Source: an uncultured Collinsella sp. (GTDB taxonomy: Bacteria > Actinomycetota > Coriobacteriia > Coriobacteriales > Coriobacteriaceae). From it: DNA of 28,078 nucleotides. The position numbers and the translations under genes are program-made. The stretch covers positions 1 through 28,078 of the forward strand of contig CABRZC010000013.1 in assembly GCA_902475375.1 (NCBI GenBank), written 5' to 3'. Numbering within the stretch: the stretch's first letter is position 1; every line of letters starts with the position of its first letter. The notes beneath the pieces were generated by a model. That model was not told where the DNA came from, made no database searches, and saw nothing but the letters and a program-made list of their open reading frames with translations. Positions 6,869 through 14,828 of this stretch are shown piece after piece.

Positions 6869-8737
6869 ATGTGCGGTTTTGTCGGTTTTACCGGTACAGA
6901 TGAACAGAGTGAGCTGGTTCTCACGGCCATGATGAATCGCATCATCCACCGTGGTCCCGATATGGGCGGCCAGCATATCGTCGACAACGTTGCCCTTGGC
7001 TTCCGTCGTCTTTCGATTCTCGATCTTTCCGAAGCTGGAGCCCAGCCCATGTCGAGCGACGACGGCAAGGTCACGATTGTCTTCAACGGAGAGATCTACA
7101 ACTTCCAGGAGCTTCGCGCCGAGCTGGAGGCGGCCGGCTACGCCTTCCACTGCAACGCTGATACCGAAGTCCTGGTACACGGTTACGAGGAGTGGGGCGA
7201 GGACCTGGTCAACCGTCTGCGCGGCATGTACGCGTTCGTGATTCACGACCAGAACAAGAACAAACTCTTTGGCGCTCGCGACATCTTTGGTATCAAGCCG
7301 TTCTATTACTACCAGGCATCCGATGGCTCGCTGCTGTTCGGCTCCGAGATCAAGAGCTTCCTGGACCATCCCAAGTTTGAGAAGGCTGTCAACCACGACG
7401 CGCTGCGCCCCTACCTGACGCTGCAGTTCCCCGCCACGGAGGAAACGTTCTTTAAGGGCGTGTTCAAGCTTGCCCCGGCGCATTGCTTTACGTATGACCT
7501 GACGACCAACACCATGGACATCAAGCGTTACTGGAGCTGCGACTTTACCGACGACAACTCCAAGACCTTCGAGGAGTACGTGGACGAGTGTGATAAGGTC
7601 GTGCACGAAAGCGTCGCTGCGCACCGAATCGCCGATGTTAAGGTGGGCTCGTTCCTTTCTGGCGGCGTCGATTCCAGCTACATTGCCGCCTGTCTCATGC
7701 CCGACACCACGTATTCCGTCGGCTTCGATTACAAGAACTTCAACGAGACCAACTACGCTGCCGAGCTTTCCGACAAGCTGGGCATCAAGAACGTGCGCAA
7801 GATGATTACCGCCGACGAGTTCTTTGATGCACTGCCCGATATCCAGTACCACATGGACGAGCCGCAATCGAACCTGTCCAGCGTGCCGCTGTACTATCTG
7901 GCGCAGATGGCTTCCAAGGAGGTCACCGTCGTCCTTTCGGGCGAGGGTGCCGACGAGCTGTTTGCCGGCTATGAGTGGTACGAGGACACCCCCGAGATGC
8001 GCACCTTTAAGAAGCGCGTGCCGCTCGGTGTACGTCGCGCCCTGGGCTCACTCGTTCAGCATCTCCCCTACTTTAAGGGTCACAACTTCCTGACGAAATG
8101 CGCCGAGGTTCCCGAGCGCTGGTATGTGGGTCAGGCAAAGGTGTTCGATCCCTCCGAGGTCGACGAGGTGCTCAAGCCCGCTTATGACACCGGCAAGAAC
8201 GCCGCCGAGATGTGCGCCGAGTACTACAAGCAGGTTCCCAACTGCTGCGAGCTTTCCAAGAAACAGTATCTGGATATGAACATGTGGCTACCGGGCGACA
8301 TTCTGCTCAAGGCCGACAAGATGTGCATGGCGCATTCTCTGGAGCTTCGCGTCCCGTTCCTGGACAAGAAGGTCATGGAGTTTGCCGAGCACATTCCCGC
8401 CAACTACCGTGTTAACGAAGAAGGCTGCAAGCTCGTTCTGCGTCACGCTGCCAACCGCACGCTGCCCGACGAGTGGGCAACGCGCAAGAAGGTGGGCTTC
8501 CCCGTACCGGTCAAGTTCTGGCTGCGCCAGCAAAAGTACTACGACTACGTAAAGGAATACTTCACCGCACCGTGGGCTGCCGATTTCTTTGACACCGATG
8601 CGCTCATGAAACTGCTTGACGATCACTTTGAGGGCCGCGCGCTCAACCAGCGCAAGATCTATACCACGCTGACGTTCCTCATTTGGTACAAGCGCTTCTT
8701 TATCGACGAGAACAAGAGCGCCGAAGTCGCCGCCTAG
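6869..8737 (+). CDS. asnB: asparagine synthase (glutamine-hydrolysing)
   Basis: Makes asparagine from aspartate, glutamine and ATP. Length is 622 aa. The N-terminal class II glutaminase domain starts with the obligatory Cys2 (MCGFVGF) and shows HRGPD (27-31), RRLSILDLS (46-54) and NGEIYNF (73-79). The C-terminal synthetase domain has the ATP-pyrophosphatase loop LSGGVDSSY (263-271) and SGEGADELFAGYEWY. ATG at 6869 is required because Cys2 must be exposed; it has AAAGGA seven bases upstream. The longer open frame from 6734 is discarded. The gene is the only plus-strand protein gene in the first 23 kb. It is preceded by a structured leader and followed after 57 bases by tRNA-Val. A role in modifying cell-wall peptide residues, as for some AsnB homologues, cannot be excluded. 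Confidence 0.95.
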   Translation: MCGFVGFTGTDEQSELVLTAMMNRIIHRGPDMGGQHIVDNVALGFRRLSILDLSEAGAQPMSSDDGKVTIVFNGEIYNFQELRAELEAAGYAFHCNADTEVLVHGYEEWGEDLVNRLRGMYAFVIHDQNKNKLFGARDIFGIKPFYYYQASDGSLLFGSEIKSFLDHPKFEKAVNHDALRPYLTLQFPATEETFFKGVFKLAPAHCFTYDLTTNTMDIKRYWSCDFTDDNSKTFEEYVDECDKVVHESVAAHRIADVKVGSFLSGGVDSSYIAACLMPDTTYSVGFDYKNFNETNYAAELSDKLGIKNVRKMITADEFFDALPDIQYHMDEPQSNLSSVPLYYLAQMASKEVTVVLSGEGADELFAGYEWYEDTPEMRTFKKRVPLGVRRALGSLVQHLPYFKGHNFLTKCAEVPERWYVGQAKVFDPSEVDEVLKPAYDTGKNAAEMCAEYYKQVPNCCELSKKQYLDMNMWLPGDILLKADKMCMAHSLELRVPFLDKKVMEFAEHIPANYRVNEEGCKLVLRHAANRTLPDEWATRKKVGFPVPVKFWLRQQKYYDYVKEYFTAPWAADFFDTDALMKLLDDHFEGRALNQRKIYTTLTFLIWYKRFFIDENKSAEVAA

Positions 8738-8756
8738 ATTTCGTTATGAATTAGCG

Positions 8757-8784
8757 GTGAACCACACAGGGTTTCCGCTATACT
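8757..8784 (+). promoter_or_regulatory. candidate promoter for tRNA-Val
   Basis: TATACT at 8779-8784 matches the -10 consensus at five of six positions. It lies 11 bases before the mature tRNA 5' end. GTGAAC (8757-8762) is a weak -35 at 16 bases. The tRNA could also be read through from asnB. Confidence 0.45.
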
Positions 8785-8794
8785 CAATCCCTGC

Positions 8795-8870
8795 GGGCGA
8801 TTGGCGCAACGGTTAGCGCAGGTGCTTTACACGCACAAGGCTGGGGGTTCGAATCCCTCATCGCCCACCA
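8795..8870 (+). tRNA. tRNA-Val (anticodon TAC)
   Basis: The acceptor stem GGGCGAT pairs fully with ATCGCCC, followed by ACCA, so CCA is encoded. The D arm is GCGC / GCGC around AACGGTTA. The anticodon loop TTTACAC carries TAC at 8828-8830, which reads GUA valine codons; its stem has four pairs plus one mismatch. The T arm is GGGGG TTCGAAT CCCTC. Total length is 76 bases, and a strong terminator begins ten bases later. Confidence 0.95.
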
Positions 8871-8911
8871 CTGAATTGTTAGGCCTCCAGTGATGGAGGC
8901 CTTTCTTTTTT
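8856..8911 (+). repeat. tRNA-Val 3' end plus terminator, duplicated block copy A
   Basis: This 56-base block covers the last 15 bases of tRNA-Val, the spacer and the terminator hairpin. It recurs at 9043-9098 with only two substitutions, both in the spacer between tRNA and hairpin. It resembles the direct repeat left when an element integrates at a tRNA 3' end, or a simple tandem duplication. Confidence 0.75.
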
Positions 8912-8912
8912 T
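8881..8912 (+). terminator. intrinsic terminator of tRNA-Val
   Basis: AGGCCTCCA (8881-8889) pairs perfectly with TGGAGGCCT (8894-8902) across a GTGA loop, followed by TTCTTTTTTT. It is a classical factor-independent terminator ten bases after the tRNA. Confidence 0.9.
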
Positions 8913-9042
8913 GTGCCCGGTGCATGGGATTCGAACCCGACAGGGTGCGGAGCTGAGGAAACGCGAAGCGTTTTCCAGCGCAGCACGCGAGGAGCGGAGC
9001 GACGAAGCGGGGCGCGGGCGGCGCCAGCCGCACGCGGACATT

Positions 9043-9098
9043 CCTCATCGCCCACCACTGATTTGATAGGCCTCCAGTGATGGAGGCCTTTCTTTTTT
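9043..9098 (+). repeat. tRNA-Val 3' end plus terminator, duplicated block copy B
   Basis: Second copy of the block, exactly 187 bases downstream of copy A. It contains CCTCATCGCCCACCA (the tRNA 3' terminus) with no tRNA body in front of it. Between the copies lie about 130 very GC-rich bases. They include a T-arm-like ATTCGAACCC on the plus strand, which may be a tRNA remnant in the opposite sense. Confidence 0.75.
9068..9098 (+). terminator. second copy of the tRNA-Val terminator hairpin
   Basis: This has the same stem (AGGCCTCCA GTGA TGGAGGCCT) as the first copy, followed by TTCTTTTTT. No intact gene ends here, so it is a duplicate, although it could act as a backup stop for asnB-tRNA transcription. 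Confidence 0.75.
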
Positions 9099-9129
9099 GC
9101 ACACGCCCTATCCCAGCCATGGTAAATCG

Positions 9130-9207
9130 ATAGCAAAACGGGCTCCAGTTCGCCCAATCGTGCGCCAAACGGCACGTGACAGCCTGAAACCCGCTCCAAA
9201 TTGCTAT
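9130..9207. repeat. imperfect palindrome downstream of argD
   Basis: ATAGCAA (9130-9136) and TTGCTAT (9201-9207) are inverted, with an inner hairpin around 9159-9176 (CGTGCGCC AAAC GGCACG). It lies just after the argD stop on the minus strand and may help end the arg transcript. There is no T run. The rest of 9099-9218 shows nothing recognisable. Confidence 0.3.
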
Positions 9208-9218
9208 GTCTGATGGCG

Positions 9219-10502
9219 CTACGCCAAAACGTCCGACAGAATCTCGATCAGGTTGTCCACGTCGGCCTCTTCGCACACGAGCGGCGGAAGGAAGCGCAGC
9301 GTATGAGCGCCCGTAGCGTTGATCACGACACCAGCCCCCAATGCACGGGTTACAACGTCGTGTGCATCACCCGCAGCACCATCCAGATCGCAGCCGAGCA
9401 TCAGACCGCGGCCACGCACCTCTACCACATGCGGAAGCTTAGCCAGCGCCTGCTCCATATAGGCGCCAACCTTGGCAGTATGCTCGGCATAATCGCCGCG
9501 CACAAGCGCGGAGAGCGTCGCGGCACACGCCGCGACAGCCAAGCAGCTACCGCCGAAGGTCGAACCATGATCGCCGGGCTTAAAGACGTCAGCGATTTCC
9601 TTCTTTGCCACCACGGCACCCATGGGCACGCCGTCGGCGATTCCCTTGGCAAGGCTCATGATGTCGGGCTCCACACCATAGGTCTGGAACGCAAACGGCT
9701 TACCCGTGCGAAAAATTCCGCACTGGACCTCATCGGCGATAAGCACGGCACCCACCTCGTGCGCCAAGTCGCGCGCCGTAGCCATAAACTCCTCGGTCAT
9801 GGGGTGCACACCGCTCTCGCCCTGAATCGGCTCGAGCATCACGGCGCAAATTTCACTGCCCAACTGCTTAAAAATTGCACGCAGTTCATCTACATCGTTG
9901 GGTGCGCAGGCCACAAAGCCACCCGGCAGCGGGCGGAAACTGTCCTGCAGCCAATCCTGCATGGTCGCGGCAATGGTCTCGAGCGTACGACCGTGAAAGC
10001 CGCCGCGCATGCACACGATGGTGTTGCCACCGTTGCCGGCACGCTTGGCGTACAGACGCGCGAGCTTCATCGAGCCCTCGTTGGCCTCGGCACCGGAATT
10101 GCCAAAGAACGTCTCCCACACCTGCTCGCCCGCAGCCGGAGCGCCAAGTGCCGCCGCCGTGGTCTCGTCGCCAGCGGCAATCGCGTCGGCAAGCACGCGT
10201 GCACCGTCCGCATCATCGTTAGCGAGCTTGGACAGCAGCGCCGCGACCTGGCCGCGCTGCTCGATGTAGAAATAGTTGGAGACATGCAGGAGCCTCTTGG
10301 TCTGATCCTCGAGCGCCGACAGCACTGCCGGATTGCCGTGGCCCAGGCTGCACACGCCAATACCGGCAAGAAAATCGAGGTATTCGCGACCATCGTCGCC
10401 GGTGAGCTTCATGCCGTGGCCTTCGACGAACTCGACCGGCGAGCGACCAAAGGTGTGCATGACGTAGTGGGATTCGAGCGATTGTTGTGCTGCAAGTGAC
10501 AT
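9219..10502 (-). CDS. argD: acetylornithine aminotransferase
   Basis: PLP-dependent class III aminotransferase that converts N-acetylglutamate semialdehyde to N-acetylornithine with glutamate as amino donor. Length is 427 aa from ATG 10502, preceded by GAAAGGT; the frame upstream to 10559 has no ribosome site. Visible are the substrate loop YLDFLAGIGVCSLGHGNP, the PLP phosphate site GNSGAEANEGSMKLAR, FHGRT, the cofactor aspartate in LIADEVQCGIFRTGKPFA, and the Schiff-base lysine in SLAKGIADGVPMGA. A roughly 20-residue insertion after KLANDDADGARVLADAIAAG makes it somewhat longer than the usual 400 aa. It is the last gene of argCJBD, 68 bases after argB. Confidence 0.93.
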   Translation of the reverse strand: MSLAAQQSLESHYVMHTFGRSPVEFVEGHGMKLTGDDGREYLDFLAGIGVCSLGHGNPAVLSALEDQTKRLLHVSNYFYIEQRGQVAALLSKLANDDADGARVLADAIAAGDETTAAALGAPAAGEQVWETFFGNSGAEANEGSMKLARLYAKRAGNGGNTIVCMRGGFHGRTLETIAATMQDWLQDSFRPLPGGFVACAPNDVDELRAIFKQLGSEICAVMLEPIQGESGVHPMTEEFMATARDLAHEVGAVLIADEVQCGIFRTGKPFAFQTYGVEPDIMSLAKGIADGVPMGAVVAKKEIADVFKPGDHGSTFGGSCLAVAACAATLSALVRGDYAEHTAKVGAYMEQALAKLPHVVEVRGRGLMLGCDLDGAAGDAHDVVTRALGAGVVINATGAHTLRFLPPLVCEEADVDNLIEILSDVLA

Positions 10503-10570
10503 GAGATACCTTTCGTTAAGCGCCAGGTAGCGCGGAGTTTGGGCGTAATGGCGTAGCAATTTCGAGCCGG

Positions 10571-11551
10571 CTAGACCGTCTGGAGCTTCTCGACCTCGTC
10601 GAGGTTCTCGGTCAGGCGCGCCGCAAAGGTCGAAAGCGGGTGCGGGTGCGTATCGAACTCGTAGGCCGTCTCGGTGGAATGGATCACGGTGCCGACGCCG
10701 GCGTCGGTCAGCAGCTCCAGGAGCAGCGAATGCGGCGTGGTACCGTTAATGATGTGGGCGCGGAATACGCCACCGGCAAGCGCATCGACGGCCGCGCGCA
10801 GCTTGGGAATCATGCCCTTATCGACCTCGCCACCGTAGAGCATCTCGTTAACCTCGTCGAGCGTTAGGTTGGAGATAAGCGAGTCCTTGTCGCTAAAGTC
10901 CTTGTACAGGCCGTCGACGTCAGTCAAAAAGATCGCCTTGTGCGCGTGGAGCGCCGCCGCAACGGCGCCGGCGGCGGTATCGGCGTTGATGTTGAAGAAG
11001 CCGCCGTCCTCCCCCGCCGCGACGGTAGCGATGACGGGAATGTACTCGCTATCGAGCAAGCGCTCGATATAGTCGGTGTTGACGTGCGTCACTTTGCCCA
11101 CACGACCGAGCTCGGGGTCGAGCGGCTCGGCGATGAGCGTGCCGGCATCGCTGCCCGACACGCCTACGGCCAGGTTGCCGTGGCGGTTGATGGCGGCGAC
11201 CAGCTCTTGGTTGACCTTGCCGCCCAGCACCTCGCGCACGATATCCATGGTCGCCGGCGTGGTCACGCGCTGGCCGTTCTTAAACTCGACGGGAATATCG
11301 TAATGGCTCAGCGCCTCGTTGATGGCCTTGCCGCCGCCATGCACGATGACGGGGCGCATGCCGATGATCTTGAGCAAAACGATGTCGCTCATCACGTCGC
11401 GGCGCAGTTGCTCGTCAACCATGGCGGCTCCGCCATATTTGATAACGACCGTCTTGCCGGTCAGGTTTTTAATCCACGGCAGCGCTTCGAACAGCAGCTG
11501 CGCGGTTGCTTCGTTGGATTCGCTCGAACGACAATCGCGCGCGAATTTCAT
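10571..11551 (-). CDS. argB: acetylglutamate kinase
   Basis: Amino-acid kinase family enzyme phosphorylating N-acetylglutamate at the gamma-carboxyl. Length is 326 aa. ATP and substrate motifs are KYGGAAM near residue 40, VIVHGGGKAINEAL, and the C-terminal NINADTAAGAVAAAL and LTDVDGLY. ATG at 11551 (MKFARDCRSS) is chosen because GAGG lies six bases upstream; the frame upstream to 11611 does not look family-like. In organisms with a cyclic (ArgJ) pathway this kinase is commonly the step inhibited by arginine. The N-terminal helix seen here (SNEATAQLLFEALPWIKN) fits the hexameric arginine-sensitive type, which is an inference. The gene sits between argJ (81 bases upstream) and argD. Confidence 0.95.
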   Translation of the reverse strand: MKFARDCRSSESNEATAQLLFEALPWIKNLTGKTVVIKYGGAAMVDEQLRRDVMSDIVLLKIIGMRPVIVHGGGKAINEALSHYDIPVEFKNGQRVTTPATMDIVREVLGGKVNQELVAAINRHGNLAVGVSGSDAGTLIAEPLDPELGRVGKVTHVNTDYIERLLDSEYIPVIATVAAGEDGGFFNINADTAAGAVAAALHAHKAIFLTDVDGLYKDFSDKDSLISNLTLDEVNEMLYGGEVDKGMIPKLRAAVDALAGGVFRAHIINGTTPHSLLLELLTDAGVGTVIHSTETAYEFDTHPHPLSTFAARLTENLDEVEKLQTV

Positions 11552-11632
11552 AATCTGCCTCGTCTTTCGTATCGTTATCACGCTGTGCTTCGCTGTCCGC
11601 AATCGCGGCAAGATGCGCAGCGTGCCTGGAAT

Positions 11633-12901
11633 CTAGGAACGGTAGTCGCCGTTGATGGAGATGTACTCGTGCGTGAGGTCGCAGGTCCACACGGTCGTTG
11701 CCGCGTCGCCTGCACCCAGGTCGACCGAGATCACGATCTCGGACGCCTCAAAACGTCGCAGAGCCTCGTCCTCGTCAAAGGGAACAGTCAGACCGTCGCG
11801 GCAGACAGGCATGCCCATCATGTCGATGGAAACGTCTTCCTGATGAAACTTCACGCCGCACTTGCCGAGCGCCATGGCAACGCGGCCCCAGTTGCAGTCG
11901 TGGCCGGCGATGCAGGTCTTGACGAGCGGCGAGTTGGCGACGGCACGGGCGGCGATATCGGCTTCCTCGTCGTTGGCGGCGCCGGTGACGTTAACCGTCA
12001 CGAGCTTTGACGCACCCTCGCCATCGGCCGCGATGTTGCGCGCCAGGCTCTCGCACACCTCGTGCACGGCAAAGCCCAACTCGTCAAAGGCGTCAGTGCC
12101 CTCGACGATAGCCTCGGTATCAGCGGCAGCAGCGCCAGAAGCAAGCATGATGCAGGTGTCGTTGGTCGAGGTATCGGAATCGACTGTCACCTTATTAAAG
12201 GTCTGCTTAACGGTCGAGAGCAGTAGGGTGTGGAGCGCCGCCGGCTCGACGGGGGCATCGGTCGTAATGACCGCGATCATGGTGGCCATATTGGGCATGA
12301 TCATGCCCGAGCCCTTGCACATGCCGCCCACCGTATAAGCGTTGCCCGCATGGCCCACAGCCTCACTGCGATAGCGAACGGCATACTCCTTGGAGTGCGT
12401 ATCGGTCGTCATGATGGCACGGGCCGCATTGGCACCGCCATGGGCAGAGAGCGCCTCGTAGGCGGACGGAACAGCCGTCTCAAACGTGTCGATCGGCAGA
12501 ATCTGTCCAATCACACCCGTGGATGCAACTAGGATCTGCTGGGGCTCACAGCCGATAACCTGCGAGGCGATGTTGCAGGTCTCGCGCGCGCAGGCAAGGC
12601 CGGTCTCGCCCGTGGCGGCGTTCGCGTTGCCGGAGTTGATTGAAACACCGGCGATAATGCCATAGCCCTTGTCCGCACCGCCCAGGTTGGCACGGCTCAC
12701 CTGCACGGGCGCCGCGCAAAAGCGGTTGGTCGTAAACACGCCGGCGCCGGGACAGGGCCTATCGGGCACGACGAGCGCATAGTCCAAGCGCTCGGGATTC
12801 TTCCGGAATCCCGCATGGATGCCTGCGGCCTTAAAGCCGGCAGCTGCCGTAACGCCACCCTCGACGGCGCGAATCTTAATATCAATCAGGTCGGTATTCA
12901 T
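11633..12901 (-). CDS. argJ: bifunctional glutamate N-acetyltransferase / amino-acid acetyltransferase
   Basis: Ornithine acetyltransferase that moves the acetyl group from N-acetylornithine to glutamate, closing the acetyl cycle. Family members may also use acetyl-CoA. It is made as a precursor that cleaves itself before a threonine. The site is visible as KGSGMIMPNMATM, with T the new N-terminal nucleophile of the beta chain. Length is 422 aa, slightly over the usual 390-410. Other family segments are TNRFCAAPV, SGNANAATG, and the C-terminal HDCNWGRV and YISINGDYRS. ATG at 12901 has AGGGA close by and AAGGAG a little further upstream. Because argJ is present, a separate argA or argE is not strictly needed. 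Dual activity is not decidable from sequence. Confidence 0.95.
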   Translation of the reverse strand: MNTDLIDIKIRAVEGGVTAAAGFKAAGIHAGFRKNPERLDYALVVPDRPCPGAGVFTTNRFCAAPVQVSRANLGGADKGYGIIAGVSINSGNANAATGETGLACARETCNIASQVIGCEPQQILVASTGVIGQILPIDTFETAVPSAYEALSAHGGANAARAIMTTDTHSKEYAVRYRSEAVGHAGNAYTVGGMCKGSGMIMPNMATMIAVITTDAPVEPAALHTLLLSTVKQTFNKVTVDSDTSTNDTCIMLASGAAAADTEAIVEGTDAFDELGFAVHEVCESLARNIAADGEGASKLVTVNVTGAANDEEADIAARAVANSPLVKTCIAGHDCNWGRVAMALGKCGVKFHQEDVSIDMMGMPVCRDGLTVPFDEDEALRRFEASEIVISVDLGAGDAATTVWTCDLTHEYISINGDYRS

Positions 12902-13036
12902 CGTCCCTACGACTCCTTATATCAGACAAAAAAACGGGCATCGGCTGGCACGCCATACCGGTCGCAATTAGTAGACCAGCTTAAAAGTGGCGCCCAACTC
13001 GATACTCGACTACCAAATCGTTAACAATCGAATGTG

Positions 13037-14107
13037 CTACACCGGGCACGCCACTGTGGGCAAGCCTCGTCGCTCGTCAAAGCCAAAAACGATGTTGGCG
13101 CACTGGACCGCCTGGCCTGCTGCACCCTTGCACAGATTGTCGATAGCACCCGTCGCCACCAGCACGCCCGCGCGCTTGTTGAGCGCAAGACCGATCTGGG
13201 CAGCGTTGGTGCCGACGACCGAAGCCGTCTTGGGCTGCTGGCCGGCATCGAGCACGCGCACAAAGGTGCGACCGGCGTAGAACTTCTTGTAATGGTCGAC
13301 GACGTCCTCAAGGGCCAACGTGTCGAGAGCCTGCGGCGCGAGCGGCATCGTCACCGTGGAAAGCAGACCGCGCTTGAGCGGTGCCAAGTGCGGAGTAAAG
13401 ACGACGCGATCGGTCAGGCCCAGGATCTGCTCAATCTCGGGCGTATGGCGATGCTTGCCCACGCCATAGGCCTCCAGGTTCTCGTCCGCGCTACAAAAAT
13501 GGGTGCGGGCGTTGCAGGACTTACCGGCACCCGTCACGCCACTAATGGCATCGACGATTACGGGGCCGTTCTCGGCCACCCAGCCCGCACGCACGGCAGG
13601 AGCGGCTGCAAGGCTCGTTGCGGTGGGATAGCAGCCGGCGCAGGCGACCAACACGGGCCTGCCAGCGGCATGGCTGGAAGCAGCGGTCCCTAAGTCCTGG
13701 CAGAACAGCTCGGGCAGGCCGAAAGCGCGGATCTTGAGCAACTCGGGGCTCGTGTGCTCGGCGGCATACCATGCCTCAAAGACAGACGCGTCGCTCAGAC
13801 GGTAATCAGCCGAAAGATCAAAGCAGGAAACGCCTGCGGCAAGCAGTGCAGGCACCTGTGCCATGGCAGCCGTGTGCGGCACGGCAAGAAAAACCGCATC
13901 GCAGCTCTTGAGCTCGGGGGCGTCATGCGTGGTGAAAACCAGGTCGCTCACGCCAGCAAAGCTCGGATACACCGCGGACAGCGGCTGGCCGGCATCGGCG
14001 TTGGACGTAATGGCCACAAGTTCAAACTCGGGATGGCCGAACACGAGGCGAATGAGCTCGGCTCCGGCATATCCAGCCGCGCCGACGATTCCAACCTTCA
14101 AAGACAT
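13037..14107 (-). CDS. argC: N-acetyl-gamma-glutamyl-phosphate reductase
   Basis: NADPH-dependent reductase that converts N-acetylglutamyl phosphate to the semialdehyde. Length is 356 aa. The N-terminal dinucleotide-binding motif is VGIVGAAGYAGAELIRL. The catalytic cysteine lies in VACAGCYPTATSL. HRHTPEIEQ and FTPHLAPLKRGLLSTV are conserved substrate and dimer regions. ATG at 14107 has AAGGAG eight bases upstream. It is the first gene of the argC-argJ-argB-argD operon and follows a 256-base region with an ArgR-like palindrome and a stable hairpin. A 135-base gap separates it from argJ. No argR, argF, argG or argH is seen in this window. Confidence 0.96.
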   Translation of the reverse strand: MSLKVGIVGAAGYAGAELIRLVFGHPEFELVAITSNADAGQPLSAVYPSFAGVSDLVFTTHDAPELKSCDAVFLAVPHTAAMAQVPALLAAGVSCFDLSADYRLSDASVFEAWYAAEHTSPELLKIRAFGLPELFCQDLGTAASSHAAGRPVLVACAGCYPTATSLAAAPAVRAGWVAENGPVIVDAISGVTGAGKSCNARTHFCSADENLEAYGVGKHRHTPEIEQILGLTDRVVFTPHLAPLKRGLLSTVTMPLAPQALDTLALEDVVDHYKKFYAGRTFVRVLDAGQQPKTASVVGTNAAQIGLALNKRAGVLVATGAIDNLCKGAAGQAVQCANIVFGFDERRGLPTVACPV

Positions 14108-14192
14108 ATCAGACTCCTTGTCTGCGATTTATGCACCGATGCGCATTTCGCAGCGGTCGTTATGAAGTGGTTTGAAACTTTAGCACCAAAAG

Positions 14193-14229
14193 ATGCATGA
14201 ATACGTAAATGGCTTGCGTGTTCATGCAT
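14193..14229. promoter_or_regulatory. candidate ArgR operator (ARG box-like palindrome) upstream of argC
   Basis: ATGCATGAATACG (14193-14205) is mirrored by CGTGTTCATGCAT (14217-14229), matching in 12 of 13 positions across an 11-base spacer. TGAAT/ATTCA-type half-sites within A/T-rich inverted repeats are typical of arginine repressor sites. The palindrome lies about 85-120 bases before the argC start. A second, hairpin-forming inverted repeat lies in the leader at 14122-14153 (CTGCGA ... TCGCAG). Assignment as an ArgR site is an inference. Confidence 0.45.
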
Positions 14230-14278
14230 TGAAACATTCCCGACACATTCGCTTGAAGGAATTGACAAATGGAGCGGT

Positions 14279-14320
14279 CCCGTGTTGCCCGGCGCCCCTT
14301 ACGGCGCCGGGCAACACGGG
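14279..14320 (-). terminator. 18-bp perfect hairpin, probable end of the riboflavin-uptake operon
   Basis: CCCGTGTTGCCCGGCGCC (14279-14296) pairs over all 18 bases with 14303-14320 across a six-base loop. It lies 44 bases after the stop of the last PPOX gene. There is no T run on either strand, so it is not a canonical intrinsic terminator. GC-rich hairpins without a T tract are reported to stop transcription in some actinobacteria, or it may protect mRNA 3' ends. Confidence 0.5.
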
Positions 14321-14363
14321 GCCCGCCCATGCGAAAACTAAGTTGTTAGGATGAGCCAGCTGG

Positions 14364-14774
14364 CTAGAGCTCGACTGGCACCCATTTGTCGTGATTGCAG
14401 ATAAATGCCTCGGGATCCTCGACGCTAAAGAAGACGAGCGCGGGGTCGTTAGGCCCCTCATAGTGCTCGCTCAAGCGCTCAAGATGCTTCCATCCGGCCT
14501 CGCGCATTTCGCTCGAAGCCCGGTCTTCCAGCCCCGCACGCCCGCGCAGGATCAACCAACCATGGCCCGGCCACCAACTCGTGGCCTCAAAGCGCTGGTT
14601 TTGCAGCAGCTCCTGCCACACATCTTTGGTGCGCGCTGTCACAAACCACAGCTTGCCATCCTGAATCTGCGCAAACGAGAACGGACGCACATGCGGCTGC
14701 CCGTCCACGCTCGTCGCCAGATACCACGCCGGCACCGACGTCAGATACTCCAGCACCGTATTCAATCCGTCCAC
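14364..14774 (-). CDS. PPOX-class (FMN-binding split-barrel) protein, second copy
   Basis: Pyridoxamine 5'-phosphate oxidase-like protein of 136 aa. The split-barrel core shows VPAWYLATSVDGQPHVRPFSF, DGKLWFVTARTKDVWQEL and WWPGHGWLILRGRAGLED; the RPFSF and LWFVT strands form the flavin or F420 pocket in this superfamily. The substrate is unknown. GTG at 14774 is preferred over ATG at 14819 because AGGAGG lies just before it and the ATG version begins inside the intergenic repeat region. It is clearly a paralogue of the gene immediately upstream (PAWYLAT, RPFSFA, DGKLWF and KDVW shared), so a tandem duplication is likely. It follows the riboflavin importer genes, which fits an FMN-dependent role. 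Confidence 0.8.
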   Translation of the reverse strand: MDGLNTVLEYLTSVPAWYLATSVDGQPHVRPFSFAQIQDGKLWFVTARTKDVWQELLQNQRFEATSWWPGHGWLILRGRAGLEDRASSEMREAGWKHLERLSEHYEGPNDPALVFFSVEDPEAFICNHDKWVPVEL

Positions 14775-14811
14775 GTTTCCTCCTGTCGCCTGACCAGTCT
14801 TTTTGGAATGG

Positions 14812-14826
14812 GTAGTCAATTTGGGA
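14812..14826. repeat. 15-base dispersed intergenic repeat, copy 2
   Basis: GTAGTCAATTTGGGA is the exact reverse complement of the 15-mer at 1042-1056. It lies beside the stop codon of the first PPOX gene, between the two paralogues. Confidence 0.5.
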
Positions 14827-14828
14827 AA

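Noticed and set aside
8784..9276. Overlapping minus-strand frames with peptides such as MRDSNPQPCAC and GDEGFEPP
   Set aside because: These peptides are the well-known artefact of translating tRNA genes backwards. The region is tRNA-Val, its duplicated 3' end and terminators.
9201..10499. 432-codon plus-strand open frame
   Set aside because: Antisense shadow of argD.
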